DNA of 64,000 nt from assembly GCA_910589415.1 (NCBI GenBank), contig OU342639.1, positions 11,540,268 to 11,604,267 on the forward strand, written 5' to 3'. The notes below the pieces were generated by a model, which saw only the letters and a list, made by a program, of their open reading frames with translations, did no database searches and was not told the DNA's origin. Positions 41,352 through 54,117 of this stretch are shown here, in pieces. The DNA comes from Malachius bipustulatus (lineage: Eukaryota > Arthropoda > Insecta > Coleoptera > Melyridae). Positions within the stretch are counted from its first letter, which is position 1. Each line of letters begins with the position of its first letter. A program made the position numbers and the translations under genes.

Positions 41352-43348
41352 TTACATTATTCTTTATTGTTGATTTTTGTATATAGATTGAGATTCATAT
41401 GTCACCTATATAATACAGGGTATTAATTACATATCAAAACTCGTGGCGGTTATCCCTACAACATTTTAAGATAGCAAGTTCCTATAAACTGCTCTAAAAT
41501 GAACCATTACTTCTTCAATCTTCTTGGTCTTGCTTACTCAAAGGCTATTTGACCAGCCCATTATGTATTTTTTTTATTTATATTCAAGGTACCAAGCTAA
41601 GAGTGTCTGATGTTTCATCCCCTGAGCGAGTTACTCATTACCACTTTATTGCTTGACACTACATAATTGCTTGAATTTCCTTTTTCATGGTTATTTTTAA
41701 ATCAAGCGTTTAGGTTTAGACTCAGTGCGGTCACTGCAATCACACTGAGACAGGTCTTAGTTATTGGCCAGGACAGATTACTTGGATACATTAGATTCAA
41801 AGGTCGCGAACCTCGAACTGTTGTTCCAACGACTGCTTACCTGGAACCAAAAGTTGCAGAATTCTGAAAGTAGCAACTCTCACTAGGATGATTGACACAT
41901 AATCAATTATTTGATATTACATAATATATCAATTTGTTCACTGCAGTTATAGCAATTTAATGGGCAGGAATGAATGATTTAAAAATTAACAAGCAGGAAA
42001 ATGTGCGGAAGGCTGTAGCTATATGCAAGAGAATTTTTTTAAAATAAAAAGCAGGAAGGATTATGATTTTATTTATCATTGATTTGATGTTTCTATATAA
42101 GTCAGAAGTGCCCAGGGGCGCTTTTTCATGATTTTAATCTAATTTGCAAGGCATGCCAATTTGAATTTGTAATTTCCGAGATTTTCAAAATTTGAAGTTA
42201 TTCAAGATATAAATTACAGCTTAGCTAGCACCCAAGGTTTGTATAGTGGAGAGGAGGTGAGAGGTGGCCTTGAGAGGTAGAACTCCTGTGAGGGTAAGTA
42301 TACGTCATCACGACGATCGGTGACAGAACTGACAGAGTATTTGGTTTCTCTCTCATTGTTGTGTAGCGTTGTTACTTGTAAAAGCAATTCAAAGCCTTTT
42401 TGAAGGCGAAAGCTTAATATTCTTCACGTTTCCTAAAGATACGAAAATCCGTCAGGAATGGGAAAATATAATTCAAATACTTAATAAGGGAATCTGTAGC
42501 AATATATCTCAGACCTGATGACTATCAAAATTTATTACAATGTAAACTAATAAACTAATTAATACTAACCCACGAAAACAAGTATTAAAATATTAAAACT
42601 CTGAACTTAAAATAAATGTAAATAAAAAAATTAATTTAATTGAGGTGAACTTTGTGAACTATGTATGTATTTAAATAAAGGTGAACTTTTGCTTGAAATG
42701 CACTTACGTATTTGCTTGCATATTAATTAGGTATTTAGCCAGAAAACTGCATAAACGTATGCAGAGACATGTCATCAGGTATTGTGTCTTAAAATTAATT
42801 TCAAGGAACAATAAATATCTTCATAATATTACGGAGGACCATTACTTTCAATATTGATTGATTTAAACGGATCGTCTGTGTGACGTATTTGCAAAGACGA
42901 ATTCTGATTGGTCGAAATTTATCAAACAACCTCTGTTTGAATCTAAACGCGTTATAACTAACATAACGCGCTCGGATCACGAATTACGGTCGAAAGAAAG
43001 CAGGTATAATGTCATATTATATCTGTCATAAATGACACATAACATTTTTGTCATAAAAAATTACTTTTAAAAATTTAAAAATATTTACATTTTTTTTTAT
43101 TGTTTCAGCTGATCGTTCATATTCATAAAATAATAAATAATTAAATTAAATAATCAGTAATCAGCTACGGGAGGCGTAGTTTTTATTAATATAATGTTTC
43201 TTTGTAATTTAAAACTGTAATCACATCTTGGAAGGGGGTAAGAGAATTTTTCATTTATATTCTTATTGTACATAATGGTTGATGGCGAAAAAGAATTACA
43301 GGCTAATAATAATAATGAAAATAGAATTGAATACTAGAAAGCATCAGT
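41352..43348. other. Intergenic between Cul4 and the C12orf4 homologue
   Basis: AT-rich with no supported coding region. The 5' UTR of the next gene probably lies after about 43,000. Confidence 0.4.
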
Positions 43349-45400
43349 ATGGGTCACACCAAGAAGAAAGTCACCTACAGAAATGAAAATTATGACACCA
43401 CAATTGAATATCAATTAGAAATCCCCTATGAAGAATCTATCGAAGAAATGGGGCACATATTAATTGCTAATTACAATTTACCCCTCTACATTGAACTTGG
43501 TGATTATTTAAATAGATATTTGATTTTCTTATGGCACCTCTAATAACTCGCTAAAATTCTTCTGTTTTAGAATTAATCAAAGATCTACGTAGCTTTATCC
43601 ATAACCAAACTCTGGACTATTTCAATGAAGAATCAACACGTCTATTAGAAAATAGTAAGGACCAGCTGAATGTTGATTCCGTTCTGAAAGAATGGGAGAA
43701 GATAATGAAAGAGGTAGCTTGTTTGAAATTCTTATACTGTTTAAGTTGGAATGAAATATTTATCCATCCAAATTTATGTTCAACAGGAAATGGCAGAATA
43801 TGGAGAAAAACGTTGTGCTTCTGATGAAGAATTATTCGCCACCGCATATCATAAAATGGTTCACTCTCCAGCTTTAGAAACAATGTTACAGCTTGAACAC
43901 ATGTATGCTAAAACAGTCAGACAAAGAACTATTGAAAAAACTAAACTAATACAAGAACTGTCTGAAAGGTACCGATTTGTCTATTATAAGGTATAGGTAG
44001 GTCCTCGTATTATTAACGATGAATAATTTTATTAAATAGGCAGAGCGATGAAATGAACAAAGCAGTCGATAGATTAGAAACGGATATGACTGAATTAAAG
44101 ATTAACGATTTAGTGGCTAGACATTATGAAGCTCATTCGTTATTGAAAGTTAAATTAACAAGTGAGTTGGATACAATAAAAGAAGCTCAACGTAGGGAGT
44201 ACAGAGAATGGTTGATGCAAATGTTGGAACAAAATCAAACCAACGGTTCGCTCTCAACACCAAAGTAAGAGATCGATCCGCCTGTTGAAGATTTAACAAT
44301 TTTTTATATTTTAGCTCTCCATTGATACCTGAATTACCACCCATGACGAGATATAACCCAGAATTTGATCTGATCGATATGCCGGTCTTGGAAGAAAGTT
44401 TCACCATCCATCTTGGTTCTCAATTGAAACAAATGCATAATATAAGAATTTTAGCGGGAAATGTAATGGATTTGTGCGCCGTCGAAGACGACCCTGATTC
44501 GTAAGTAAAGAAGAGTACCTATCATAAAAAAAACTAGACTGTATATTAAATTTTGCAGCCCTGAACCGAAACCTCAATTACTTCAAACAGCTTTGGCTTT
44601 ATATTCGAATGATTTATCTGGTCTAGTTTTAATGACGGATAATAAAATCGGATCAAGATATACTAAAGGTAATATGTTTGTTTATTTGAATTCTTCAGTA
44701 TTATTTATTAAATTACTTATTTATTTAAAGATTTCCAAGATATATGTCAGAGAACGACAGAGTTTCATTTTCCTCATATCGAAGACCAGTTGGACAAAAT
44801 ATCAACAACGGCTCATCAATATTTCAAAACTGCTACTGAAAATGGGAGAATCCAGTTGAAGACCGATCTTTTACAAACCGGTGATTTCTATATAACTAGA
44901 CATTCTAATCTGGCACAAGCCCATATCATCTTTCATATAGTGACAGATGATAGTTTGAGAGGGAATGACATAAACAGTAGACATCCGGTTGTTTTAGGTT
45001 TGAGGAACATTCTCAAAACCGCTTGTTCAAATGATGTCACTTCTCTAACACTTCCATTATTATTACAGTATGAAATGACTGAGGTATTGCTATCTGGTTT
45101 CTAAATGGTAAATGATATTAATAAAAGAATTTCTTTGTAGGATTTAACAGTAGCGTGGTGTGAGAAAAGAGCAGAACTAGTTTTCAAGTGCGTAAAAGGA
45201 TTCATGATCGAGATGGCATCATGGGGCGGATCAGACCTGAAAAATTTACAATTCATGTTACCTAAGGTTTGTTGAATATGCGATTAATTAATCAATTATT
45301 ACCCTATTAATTTCAGGGAATATCAGGGCAAGTTTTCCAGTCATTGACTGAAATGTTACCGAGAATATTCAAAGTATCGAATCCAAAAATTTTACAATGA
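43349..45400 (+). CDS. FERRY3: C12orf4 homologue (FERRY complex subunit 3)
   Basis: Nine coding exons: 43349-43499, 43571-43713, 43787-43968, 44040-44264, 44315-44500, 44559-44668, 44731-45083, 45141-45266 and 45317-45400. All introns are short and GT-AG, and phases join to 519 residues against about 552 in human. Diagnostic stretches remembered from the family are [35 protein letters not shown] and [20 protein letters not shown]. The middle ([20 protein letters not shown] and on) is likely coiled coil. In mammals C12orf4 is Fy-3 of the five-part FERRY complex, a RAB5 effector that tethers mRNAs to early endosomes. The protein was formerly only a domain of unknown function, DUF2362. AATAAA at 45468 closes the gene. 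Confidence 0.9.
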
Positions 45401-45467
45401 TCAAGTGGAATGAGAACGAAACATTTTAAATTGTATTTTATTCTTTATTTATTCAAAATTATACAAA

Positions 45468-45473
45468 AATAAA
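45468..45473 (+). terminator. Poly(A) signal of the C12orf4 homologue
   Basis: AATAAA lies 67 bases after the stop codon. Confidence 0.65.
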
Positions 45474-45650
45474 GTCTTTATATAAAGTTGCTTGTTAGGT
45501 ATGTATTACTCTTTTTGGAATATAATTTACTTATTTATTTAAAACTTATTTATTTACTTATAATTTAAAAATAATTTACTGAATACACTGAAGTTATAAA
45601 ATATAATAACAATGATATTTATTAATGGCATGCTGCTGCATGAATATATA

Positions 45651-46144
45651 TATACAGTGTGTCCCAGGATTTAGCGAATTTATAAGTATAAAATATAAAA
45701 TGTTTTCAAAATTTGACCATTTGGGATCCAGGCCTGCTTGATTAGATAATAAATTTCACCATATTATAACGAGATCGCTCTAGAAAAATTCTAGTAATCT
45801 TTAACCTCTATTTAACTAGAATTTAACATTCTAGTCCACCATTTGCTTGTTTTGTTTACATTCTTTTTTTTTTATACTGAGTTAGTCAATGACATGTTCG
45901 CGACAGTTCCAGTCATATGTCATGTGACACATTGACGGACAGTGTTGGCTCTGTGGATTTCTGGAGTGGTCTCGCCGAACAATCTGACATTTCCAGAATC
46001 CACGAATCGACTGCCGGTGCGCCGGTGCAACCTTCGAGAAGGTACCTACTGTTTCGTTGACACGTCTGAGGAACTATATAAGGACCGCCGTGCGGCTGCG
46101 TGGAGTAGTAGTATAAATTCGCTTATCCTGGGACACACTGTATA
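45651..46144. mobile_element. MITE-like TIR element (494 bp)
   Basis: TATACAGTGTGTCCCAGGAT, then AGCGAATTT, at the left is mirrored by AAATTCGCTTATCCTGGG and ACACACTGTATA at the right. It is a variant of the ACAGGGTGTCCCA terminus used by other elements here. A short ORF inside shows no domain. Confidence 0.75.
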
Positions 46145-47257
46145 TTATACAAAATTTAAAACATAAACAAATTCAACAATCATAATGAGTGACTAAATCT
46201 AAGAACATTGCACCAGTTACATCTGCAGTTATCTTTATTTTAATGTAAAACTTTTATCACCCAAGTATACACTAAGTAAAAATATTATTAATTCCCTAAA
46301 GATTGCATTGTTGTGTTTGAATTTTTTTTATACTTATTACACATTGCAATAAACTACACGTGGTGTGACACTGCCACGCCATTTTTTTAACCATCACTTT
46401 TAATTTATATGCAGTCAAGATTCTATTTTGTAATTAATTTAATTAAAATCAAATTAATTTTTTTGACAGGATAATATCTTTTAAATTCTCCAAATATTCT
46501 TTCCACAGAAAAACTTATTCACACAATCTCTACTAAACACTGCAAAAATTATCCATAAATCTCAACTGGACATTTTGTACAATGCTTTGAAACTAAAGCA
46601 ACACTTAACTGAACTTCCTGAAATAATTTTTTTCATGAATGTGTGTGTGATGAAATGAAATTGGGTCTTGATTCACCAAATTAAATATGGGAATATGTGT
46701 ACTTAAGAGTTAATTAATTTTGGTTCTAAGGCATCGCTAACTAGAGTTGATGATGCTTGGATTAATTATTGTCGTTTATAGATTTGATTTGTAAATGTTG
46801 CGTTATTAATTACTCCATTGATTCATGAATTAAAAATGTGGAATGCAATTAAAGAAGTGCTAGAGATGAATGTTGTGAAAATTTAGAGGTGTTATGGGTA
46901 GGCAACCCAATAGACATTTGACATGTTTCCGTGGTTGTTTACACACAACAGGATACGATCGAGTAGCATAACAGGCAGGATATATATAATAAAAAATAAA
47001 AGTAAAGTAAAGTGGAACTTGACATAATGCAACCCTGTTAAGTAAAAAGCGATAAATAAAAAATTAAATAGAGGATAAAAACATACTACATTTCTAGTTA
47101 TATAAAACTAATACTTATTAGATTTGAGCTCTTATGGTAAGAAAAAGTATACTATGCAACAAATATTTATCTTACACCGCTCATTATTCTGAACGATTCT
47201 AAAAGTGATCATTTGGACATAACTAATTAAAATGATCCAGTCTTAAAAATGATCTCA
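46145..47257. other. Intergenic / 3' flank of the dehydrogenase gene
   Basis: AT-rich with no ORF. The 3' UTR of the minus-strand gene must end here. Confidence 0.4.
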
Positions 47258-48388
47258 TTACAAGTGTGATTGGGTGTGAAAAGGGTTGTAATTCTGTGGT
47301 AAATTGACAAGTTTACAACTTTCCTCCCATAATTTTTTAGCGATTGCTTCATCATTTACTTGTCTATTAAGCGTGGAGGTGACTTTGCATTCTGAATAAT
47401 AAAGTCCTGATTCATCAGCGCATTTCTCATCAACTGCACAGTATATTGTAGTCTGGGCTCCTTGTTCTGGTGTTTTCACAAACCACCCCATTAAATTGTG
47501 CCAAAGAAATGATATGCCACGAAAGTAAGTATCACCTAAATGGCGCCCCAATTCGGTAGCTATTACACCTGGATGAAGACTGTATGTAGTTACGTCGGTT
47601 ATATCGTTTTCTGGAAACCATAATCGATTACAACTGTTTATTAGATGAATAATAACAATAAATATTTACCCTTTAATCGACGTGCAAGTTCTTTTGTGAA
47701 TATAATATTTGCCAGTTTACTTTGTTGGTAAGCTTGAATAGAGCTGAACCTTCGTTTCTCGAAATTCAAATCATTAAAATCAATAGACCCCGCTGAAATT
47801 AAAAAATAATAATAATAAATTAATAAAAAACTACTGAAATTATTATGTACGTACTTAAATAAGCAAGGGAAGAGACATTAACAATTCTAGCAGGTGTAGA
47901 TTTTATGATCTTCGGAAGTAGTAACAGAGTTAACAGAAAGTGGCCTAAATGATTGACACCAAATTGTATATCATAACCATCTTTAGTTTTCCCAGCCGGG
48001 CACACCATGACACCCGCGTTATTTATCAACAAATCGATTCTTTCCTCTGTCTGTAACAATTTTTCCGCGCATTCTTTAACCGATTCCAAACTCATTAAAT
48101 CCAACTTGATCACTTTAAGTTCACCGACATTGTTTTCCCCCTCACACTGTTTTTTAATATCTTCAGCAGCTGCTGTTGCTTTGTCCACACTTCTACAGGC
48201 CATTATTACCTTTGCACCTGAAAAATTAACCATTATTTATTTATGAGATGTGTTTTTATTTTTTAATTACCTCGCAAATAAAAATCTTTAGCAGTGACTT
48301 TTCCAATTCCTGTATTGCATCCAGTGATGACGGCCGTTTTTCCATCTAGCCGAGCTAGGGAGGTACATTTTGAACTTAGTAGTCCCAT
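47258..48388 (-). CDS. Retinol dehydrogenase-like short-chain dehydrogenase
   Basis: Four exons on the minus strand: 48388-48271, 48217-47855, 47792-47670 and 47610-47258. GT-AG introns and phases join to 318 residues, the usual size of RDH11-14-type enzymes. The classical SDR motifs are all present: the cofactor loop TGCNTGIG (22-29), arginine after the second strand (ACRS), giving NADP preference, NNAG (105-108), NVSS, and the catalytic YQQSK (Y182, K186), followed by HPGVIATELGR. The N-terminus lacks the long membrane anchor of RDH11/12. Family members reduce or oxidise retinal, retinol and other lipid aldehydes at ER or mitochondrial membranes. The precise substrate and the orthologue (RDH11, 12, 13 or 14) cannot be decided here. 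Confidence 0.93.
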
Positions 48389-48843
48389 TATTTTAACTGA
48401 AATTCATTTAATTGATGAATGATAGTCTGAATTTATGATTGCCATGAATATTAATAATAACTGGCAACAATGTTCTGTAGAACTTTTAGTATAGGTAAGT
48501 TGCCTGGATATATGATTAAAGTACCTAATATACTAAATATAAAGCTTCAAGACATGTCGTTATAAGAAGAGTAGAGATGACTAAGAGATCTAAATACATA
48601 AGAAAGAAAAACTGGGAAACTGAAGAGGGAGAGACAAGAAAGTCAGGAATTTTTAGATATTTCACTCTGTATAAAATATGAAAACCTCAAATACGTTGTC
48701 TGCACAAAAAATCCGGACACCTTTACTTTTTCTAATAATTTAAGTCATGATTTTATTTATGAAACCAATCTAGGGTTTAACAAAAAAATGATAATTGTAC
48801 CTACATTCTAAACCCAAACTGTTATTTCCTTTTCAAGCATTCT

Positions 48844-49182
48844 TGTAAAGCTGCGTACTCACTAGAGCACGAGCCCCGAACAGAGCTGAGCCGCTCAGAT
48901 GTGGACGGGCATTCGAACAGAGCCGAGCACGCTCAGGTTGTTCGGCAAACGTGCTCAGACCGATCCGAGCTCTGTCGGTACATCAAAGGATGTTCGCGTT
49001 CAGTCTGGACGGGATTAACCGGCTCTACTGCCGAACTATGTACCTACGAACAACTGGATCAGTGCCGAACCGAATGCTCGTTCGGGGCTCGGATGAAAAA
49101 TATAAATGCCCCGAATGCTCGGTTCTGCTCTGTTCGAGGCGCTCGTTCGGGGCTCGTGCTTTAGTGAGTACACAGCTTTACA
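48844..49182. mobile_element. GC-rich MITE (339 bp)
   Basis: The ends TGTAAAGCTG, GTACTCACTA and GCACGAGCCCCGAAC are mirrored at the right by GTTCGGGGCTCGTGC, TAGTGAGTAC and CAGCTTTACA, giving TIRs of about 38 bp. It is much more GC-rich than its surroundings. The body repeats CGAACAGAGC and CGAGCACGC-like words. Two overlapping ORFs inside it have no domain and are judged spurious. Confidence 0.8.
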
Positions 49183-49313
49183 TATTGAATTAAATTTTTT
49201 TCTCTTTGATATCTTTTAATTTATCTAATTCCAAAAAATATTAAAACGGTTTAGAGTAAACCACTTTTCTTTTTAGAGGAATATAAAAATATTATTTGAA
49301 AAAGTTGTTGAGC

Positions 49314-49575
49314 CACTAACAGAAAGTTTCAAATATGAAACTTACGACCTATAAACTTTCTTCTGCTTTTTTTGTGTGGAGTTGGGCTTTATTTGCAAAA
49401 ATCCAAAGCAGTTTCTAATCAAATGACAAGTATTTTTTGACAACGTTGATAATGATTAGTGTTAGTGACCATTCGGACTTTAAAAATAAAGCCCAAATAC
49501 ACAAAAAAAAGTAGAAGAAAGTATTTGGTCCTGGGTGGTTGTATTTCATATGTATTTGAAACTTTCTGCCAGTGC
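49314..49575. repeat. Foldback element
   Basis: CAGAAAGTTTCAAATATGAA, then AACTTTCTTCTGC and GGGCTTTATTT (49319-49396), is mirrored by AAATAAAGCCC, GTAGAAGAAAG and TTGAAACTTTCTG (49485-49570). The match is imperfect. Confidence 0.65.
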
Positions 49576-49621
49576 CATACCTACAACTTTGCCAAATAAT
49601 ATTTTTACATTCCTTTTAATA

Positions 49622-50455
49622 TGGTAATTGTATACATCCGCGGCTCCTAAAGTTTCATCAATTTTTTCGGGACCGAGGAGCGAATTAGGGGTGCTGATGG
49701 GTGGGTAAGAAACTAAAAACAGCCATTGCAAACTAATATTAAGGTCACAACTAAGGCCTCTTTGACACTACGGTGGAATTTCTATATTTTTCTTCACTTT
49801 CAGGGCAAGGAAAATCTTCGAGAAAAACAGTAGCACGATTTTTATTTTCAAATTTGCATTTATTTTGCATTCATATTCCAAAAATCGTAACATCAAATTC
49901 TGTGTTCTGGTCACGATATGAGAAAGCGGTTATATTGGGAGTCCGCGTCTGTATACGTAGTTAGTGTAGTTAGATCCGAGACTAGTGGTATTTCTCGGCG
50001 CTTGTGTCAGGACCGTACTTTCGTTGCACTCCCAAAATCAATTTTTAAAGTCGTTTTGTGGCCTTCCCTTTTATTTGCAAAGCTAATGAATACCTTCCTG
50101 GTGTTACTATAGGTATGTTCTCTATAGGTGTATAGGTCTATAGGTGTCACTATAGGTGTAGTGCAATAGTGAATGCTCATAATATGCTGATAGATTTTTC
50201 TATTCCATACGGGACGTTCAAGAAACTCTCAAAAAATGAATTTCTATGACTTTCACGATGTTTATTTGATTTATTGCTTGTTTGGCATACTCTTAATAGT
50301 TTTTGCACTGTATTTCCTTGTTTAGTTTAATTATTATCTTGTCTAACTCTGTATATAGCCTGGCGGCGTAAATAAAGGTTTATTATTATTATTCTCCACC
50401 CCTATATAGGTGTCATAGTGAAACTGTAGGAGCCGCGGATGTATATAATGACCCA
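49622..50455 (-). mobile_element. TIR element, copy B, inverted and interrupted
   Basis: This is the reverse complement of the element at 28880-29477, with a gap of about 40 bases in the middle (GAAACCACTTATGACAATGG region absent) and an insertion at 50123-50391. Termini TGGTAATTGTATACATCC and GGATGTATATAATGACCCA match copy A, including bases outside the obvious CCGCGGCTCC core. Confidence 0.75.
50123..50391 (+). mobile_element. Retroposed 3' fragment nested in copy B
   Basis: TTCTC flanks both sides (50118-50122 and 50392-50396), and copy A lacks the insert. It ends GTAAATAAAGGTTTATTATT with ATT repeats, the style of insect LINE 3' ends. The first ~40 bases are small local duplications of CTATAGGTG. 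Confidence 0.6.
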
Positions 50456-52633
50456 TTCCTTTACTCTTAAAAAGTGTTTTATTATTTTTGTTTTATTACC
50501 TCTTATATTAAAATCGCCGACAGATCATATAGAATATAAAAATATAATCAATTATTATTTTGTTGATTTTAAGAGGAATACGCAGTTATCTAATAATTAC
50601 CATGTTCACTTGAATTTTGTACTTTGATTGGATAAAATTTCAGAGGGTAGAAGTATATAATTAATTTTATGATTATCTTGCATAATTAAATTGAAATATT
50701 TTTCCTGATTTTAACAAGAAAAAATTAGATCATCAACTAGGTACATAATCAATTAATGTGCATATTTGTAAACCAGATTTTTGTCGTCATTCTAAATATT
50801 TTTTACTTTATTGTTTAGAAAAAATCTGTAGCTTGGGGCTAAAAGGACCAATGTCAAAATTTTTACATTTTATGGAAATTGCAATTAAAGTTTTTACCTC
50901 GGTTTTTACCTATAAGATACTGGAAATTATTTCAATTACAACTGATAAAGTTTTAATTATTATAATCACTTTAACTCAAACATGGTATAAAGTACTTTAT
51001 GTTTAAGAAATAGAATATATGACAATGTAATTTTTTTTTTTTAGAGCTTAGTAGTAGACATTGACCCTGTTAACTAGTGTGAATGAGTCTATTAGTGCCT
51101 AATACCTACACTATTATCATCGGTTGAATTTAATGTTTTGGCTTCCCGATAATGAAAAATAGCAATAAAATTAATCTATTGCAATAATTAACAACTATAA
51201 GTACCTAATTGTTTCTTTATTATTGTTCGATTAATGTTCAAAATTGTTCCTTTTATCTTCAAGCAGCAAAGCAATAAAATATGATAATATTTTGCAACCT
51301 ACTATAAATAGGTAGTAGGTAATAATTAATTACTCAACTGGATTGATAATGATTTAAAGTACCTAATTAAATAACTGATTTACTTAAAATAGGTTTCTAT
51401 ATAATAATAATTAATGTGTATTGGTATTGTATACTGTATTTATTTATTTATTGATCCAAGAGCAAAAATACTTAAGTATAGGTATTTCTTAAACTTTTAA
51501 TTTTAAATAAAATGTTCATGACCTACTTTCTAAAGGTTGGTCTAGCAAGAGAAATTTTAATAAAAATAATGTAAGTAGGTAGGTATATCACAACTTTTTC
51601 CGGGAAACTTTAATTTTTTAATATAAACAACCCTGTCTTAGGTACCCATCTCTTAATATTATGGCATACGTACTAAAATATTTCTTTAAAAGATAAATAA
51701 ATAAAAAAAAAACACAAACTGGGCTATGGGAACAATAATTATTTGGGGAACAATATTAACATAAATTAACAATACCCAGTACCTTCATAAAAAATATAAA
51801 ATCAACAAAAATAATAAAATTTAAAAAATTTACTAAAAATTTAAATTTGGCAAACTTACAATTTTTTTGGCCTTCCTGGTAAAAAAAACAAAATTTACAG
51901 GACAGAGCAAATATTTACTAAAACGTACTACTAGTCCCCTCGCTGTGGTGACTGGTGACTGTACTAGTGTACTGTGAACTGTGACTGTCTGATTGTGGAC
52001 GTGGTGTGACTCTCAAGAGTCTCATCTCATTCAAGTCGCAACAAACAACAAACTGTCGAGTGTCGTGTCGACTTGAAACTGACAGAGGGAAGAAGCAAGA
52101 TTGCGAAAAATCTCTCAAGTTCATGTTTGCTAATTTATTTTATTTATTGTAAAGATTTAAATGTACAGATGAAGATGAAGAATTTTTAAGCGAAAATCGA
52201 AGAAAATATGTATCTTCTTCTTATTATCTTCTCATAACCTGGAGAGTTTTTTGGCCTCGTCCTTTGAGATTCTGAGCCCATAGCCAGTTCAATACTTTCA
52301 TCTCACATGACATGTGACGTGGTTTTTAATGTTTTTATAGATACCTATTTGTTTTATTTTATCGAAGTAAATGGTAATATACTGTTATATTATAGTGGAT
52401 TTTCAAGTATTGTTTTGGTTAAATTGGGAATAAATAAAAAAGTAAAAAAAAAACAATAATAAATAACTTTTCCATTAGGTATCTGAAAGAGTATTTTGGC
52501 CGGCACCGCCAATCATCATCAATGTCCAATACAATATATACATGTTTTGTAGGTGAAATTGTAATTATACCTATCCCGTTATTTTATAAATACAGTAATT
52601 ATTATGTACTATTGTACACAATACAATCCCTCT
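50456..52633. other. AT-rich intergenic DNA
   Basis: No supported gene. Short ORFs have no domain or splice context. Confidence 0.45.
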
Positions 52634-52854
52634 TATACCTCAGTCGACCAACAGATATAGTAATAAAACTGCGCACAAACTTTTAAGCTCCAAGTAGTCA
52701 CATCTGTAGGCAGATAGTGCCTTATTTATTGGTTACCTGGTTCCGGTAAACCAATGAGAAGGGCATTCTAAGGTTTGTGTATAAGGTCTGTCTACCTGGA
52801 TTGTAAACTTACCGCGCACTTTTATTACTATATCTTTTGGCCGACTGAGGTATA
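52634..52854. mobile_element. MITE (about 220 bp)
   Basis: TATACCTCAGTCGACCAA, then AGATATAGTAATAAAA and TGCGC, at the left is mirrored by GCGCACTTTTATTACTATAT and TTGGCCGACTGAGGTATA at the right. TIRs are about 50 bp with a few mismatches. No coding capacity. Confidence 0.8.
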
Positions 52855-53037
52855 GTAGCAGTTAATGAGTTTGCTGTTCAGCAAACAAATTGATGAGGTT
52901 AACAAATTGACGAAGAGTTCGTATTGCGCATGTTCACGTTATTCACCCCCACTCCAGAAACATTACAAACACCAACACCAACCAGAACAGAACGCTCAAG
53001 CTTAACGCTAGTTGGGATCAAGTCATGCTTGATTAAA

Positions 53038-53286
53038 CTACATGTGAAATACGAACAGCAGTAGCAGTAATATTAACGTGAATTCGTGAATTTGTAGTTT
53101 ATAATTTCGAAGTTTGTGTTTGTTGCAGTAATTTGAATCACCTGGTTTATCTCTTTTGGGGGCTACAAACCGTTGTTTTCCAATTGCCTCATTTTTAGGA
53201 AATTTGTGGTAAGTTATCTCGTTGCCTTTCGTTTTTCTTGTGTGATTCTCACACCCACTCTTCGCACAATTACGATTTTTTACCAT
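53038..53286 (-). CDS. THAP-type zinc finger, partial or degenerate
   Basis: From the ATG at 53286 the frame begins MVKNRNCAKSGCENHTRK and continues YHKFPKN, then VAPKRDKPGD and YCNKHK. This fits the THAP C2CH pattern: C7, C12, then C54 and H57, with the conserved FP at 29-30. The usual tryptophan near residue 39 is a phenylalanine, and the closing AVPTF box is absent before the frame ends in a hydrophobic, unlikely tail. It may be the first exon of a THAP gene whose donor I could not fix, or a relic of a P-element-like transposase. THAP domains bind DNA. Its start lies about 830 bases upstream of the ZNF706 coding start, in divergent orientation. Confidence 0.45.
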   Translation of the reverse strand: MVKNRNCAKSGCENHTRKTKGNEITYHKFPKNEAIGKQRFVAPKRDKPGDSNYCNKHKLRNYKLQIHEFTLILLLLLFVFHM

Positions 53287-54117
53287 CAGATAGTCCGGTT
53301 CAGGCACTTTTCAGTCAAACTACGTAAAACTACTACAACAAATACAAAAAACATGAAAAAAAAACTACTACATAATTCACGTTTACGATCTCATGAAGCT
53401 GAGTCAAACATGACGTCATAGGCTGCGCAGTGATTACAAGCACAAACAGTATTTGGTGACATACTAACATAAACATACTATGTTAAGTTGTATTGTAATT
53501 TGCAATGTAACATAGCCAGGGCAATTTTTTACAGTTCATACGAGACAAGACTGTCCAAAGCCAGCCGATTTATTAGAGCAATTGCTTTTGCATACCTTGC
53601 TTGTTCCCGAATTTATTTAGAGTGAAAAGAGCAAAAGGTTTCCACTCCACAGAGTGTGCAAGCTGAACGCATGCACCTAGTAGTTGCATGTTGCATTATT
53701 ACTGAAACGTCATTATCCTTCAAATGTCAAAAAATCGGCAAACTGCTGTCGCTGACGCTGTCGAGTCGACTTCCCCTTATTTTAGCAGCAGTTGGTGGTG
53801 TGCAAAAGTTTTATCATTTTTTTTTTAGGAAACGTTCAACCGTTGTGGCGATAAGACGCTGCGCTGCGTTGCAGCTGTCACACGCAATAATAATTTAAAT
53901 CTTGAAAATATTATTGCACTTGCAATAATATTTTATAGACCCCATAACTCAATTGAAAGTAATTTATTGATCTATTTTAAGTCGTTTACTCTTCATACTG
54001 TGATCAATGTGTTAGGTTATGTTGTATATTATTAGTTCAAGTAACTGTTGTTTTCGGTTATTTAAATAACATACCTACAAGTTCACATGTTATTATTTAC
54101 AGAATCCCAGAATTACC
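53287..54117. other. Region upstream of ZNF706, with probable 5' UTR intron
   Basis: A 3' splice site (TTATTTACAG, ending 54102) lies 15 bases before the ZNF706 ATG, so an untranslated first exon lies upstream. Its position was not determined. Confidence 0.45.

Noticed and set aside
48901..49193. Two overlapping ORFs of 80-87 codons
   Set aside because: They lie inside a GC-rich MITE and follow from its composition.
51918..52124. 68-codon minus-strand ORF
   Set aside because: It is made of short repeated GTGACTG-like words, with no domain or splice sites.
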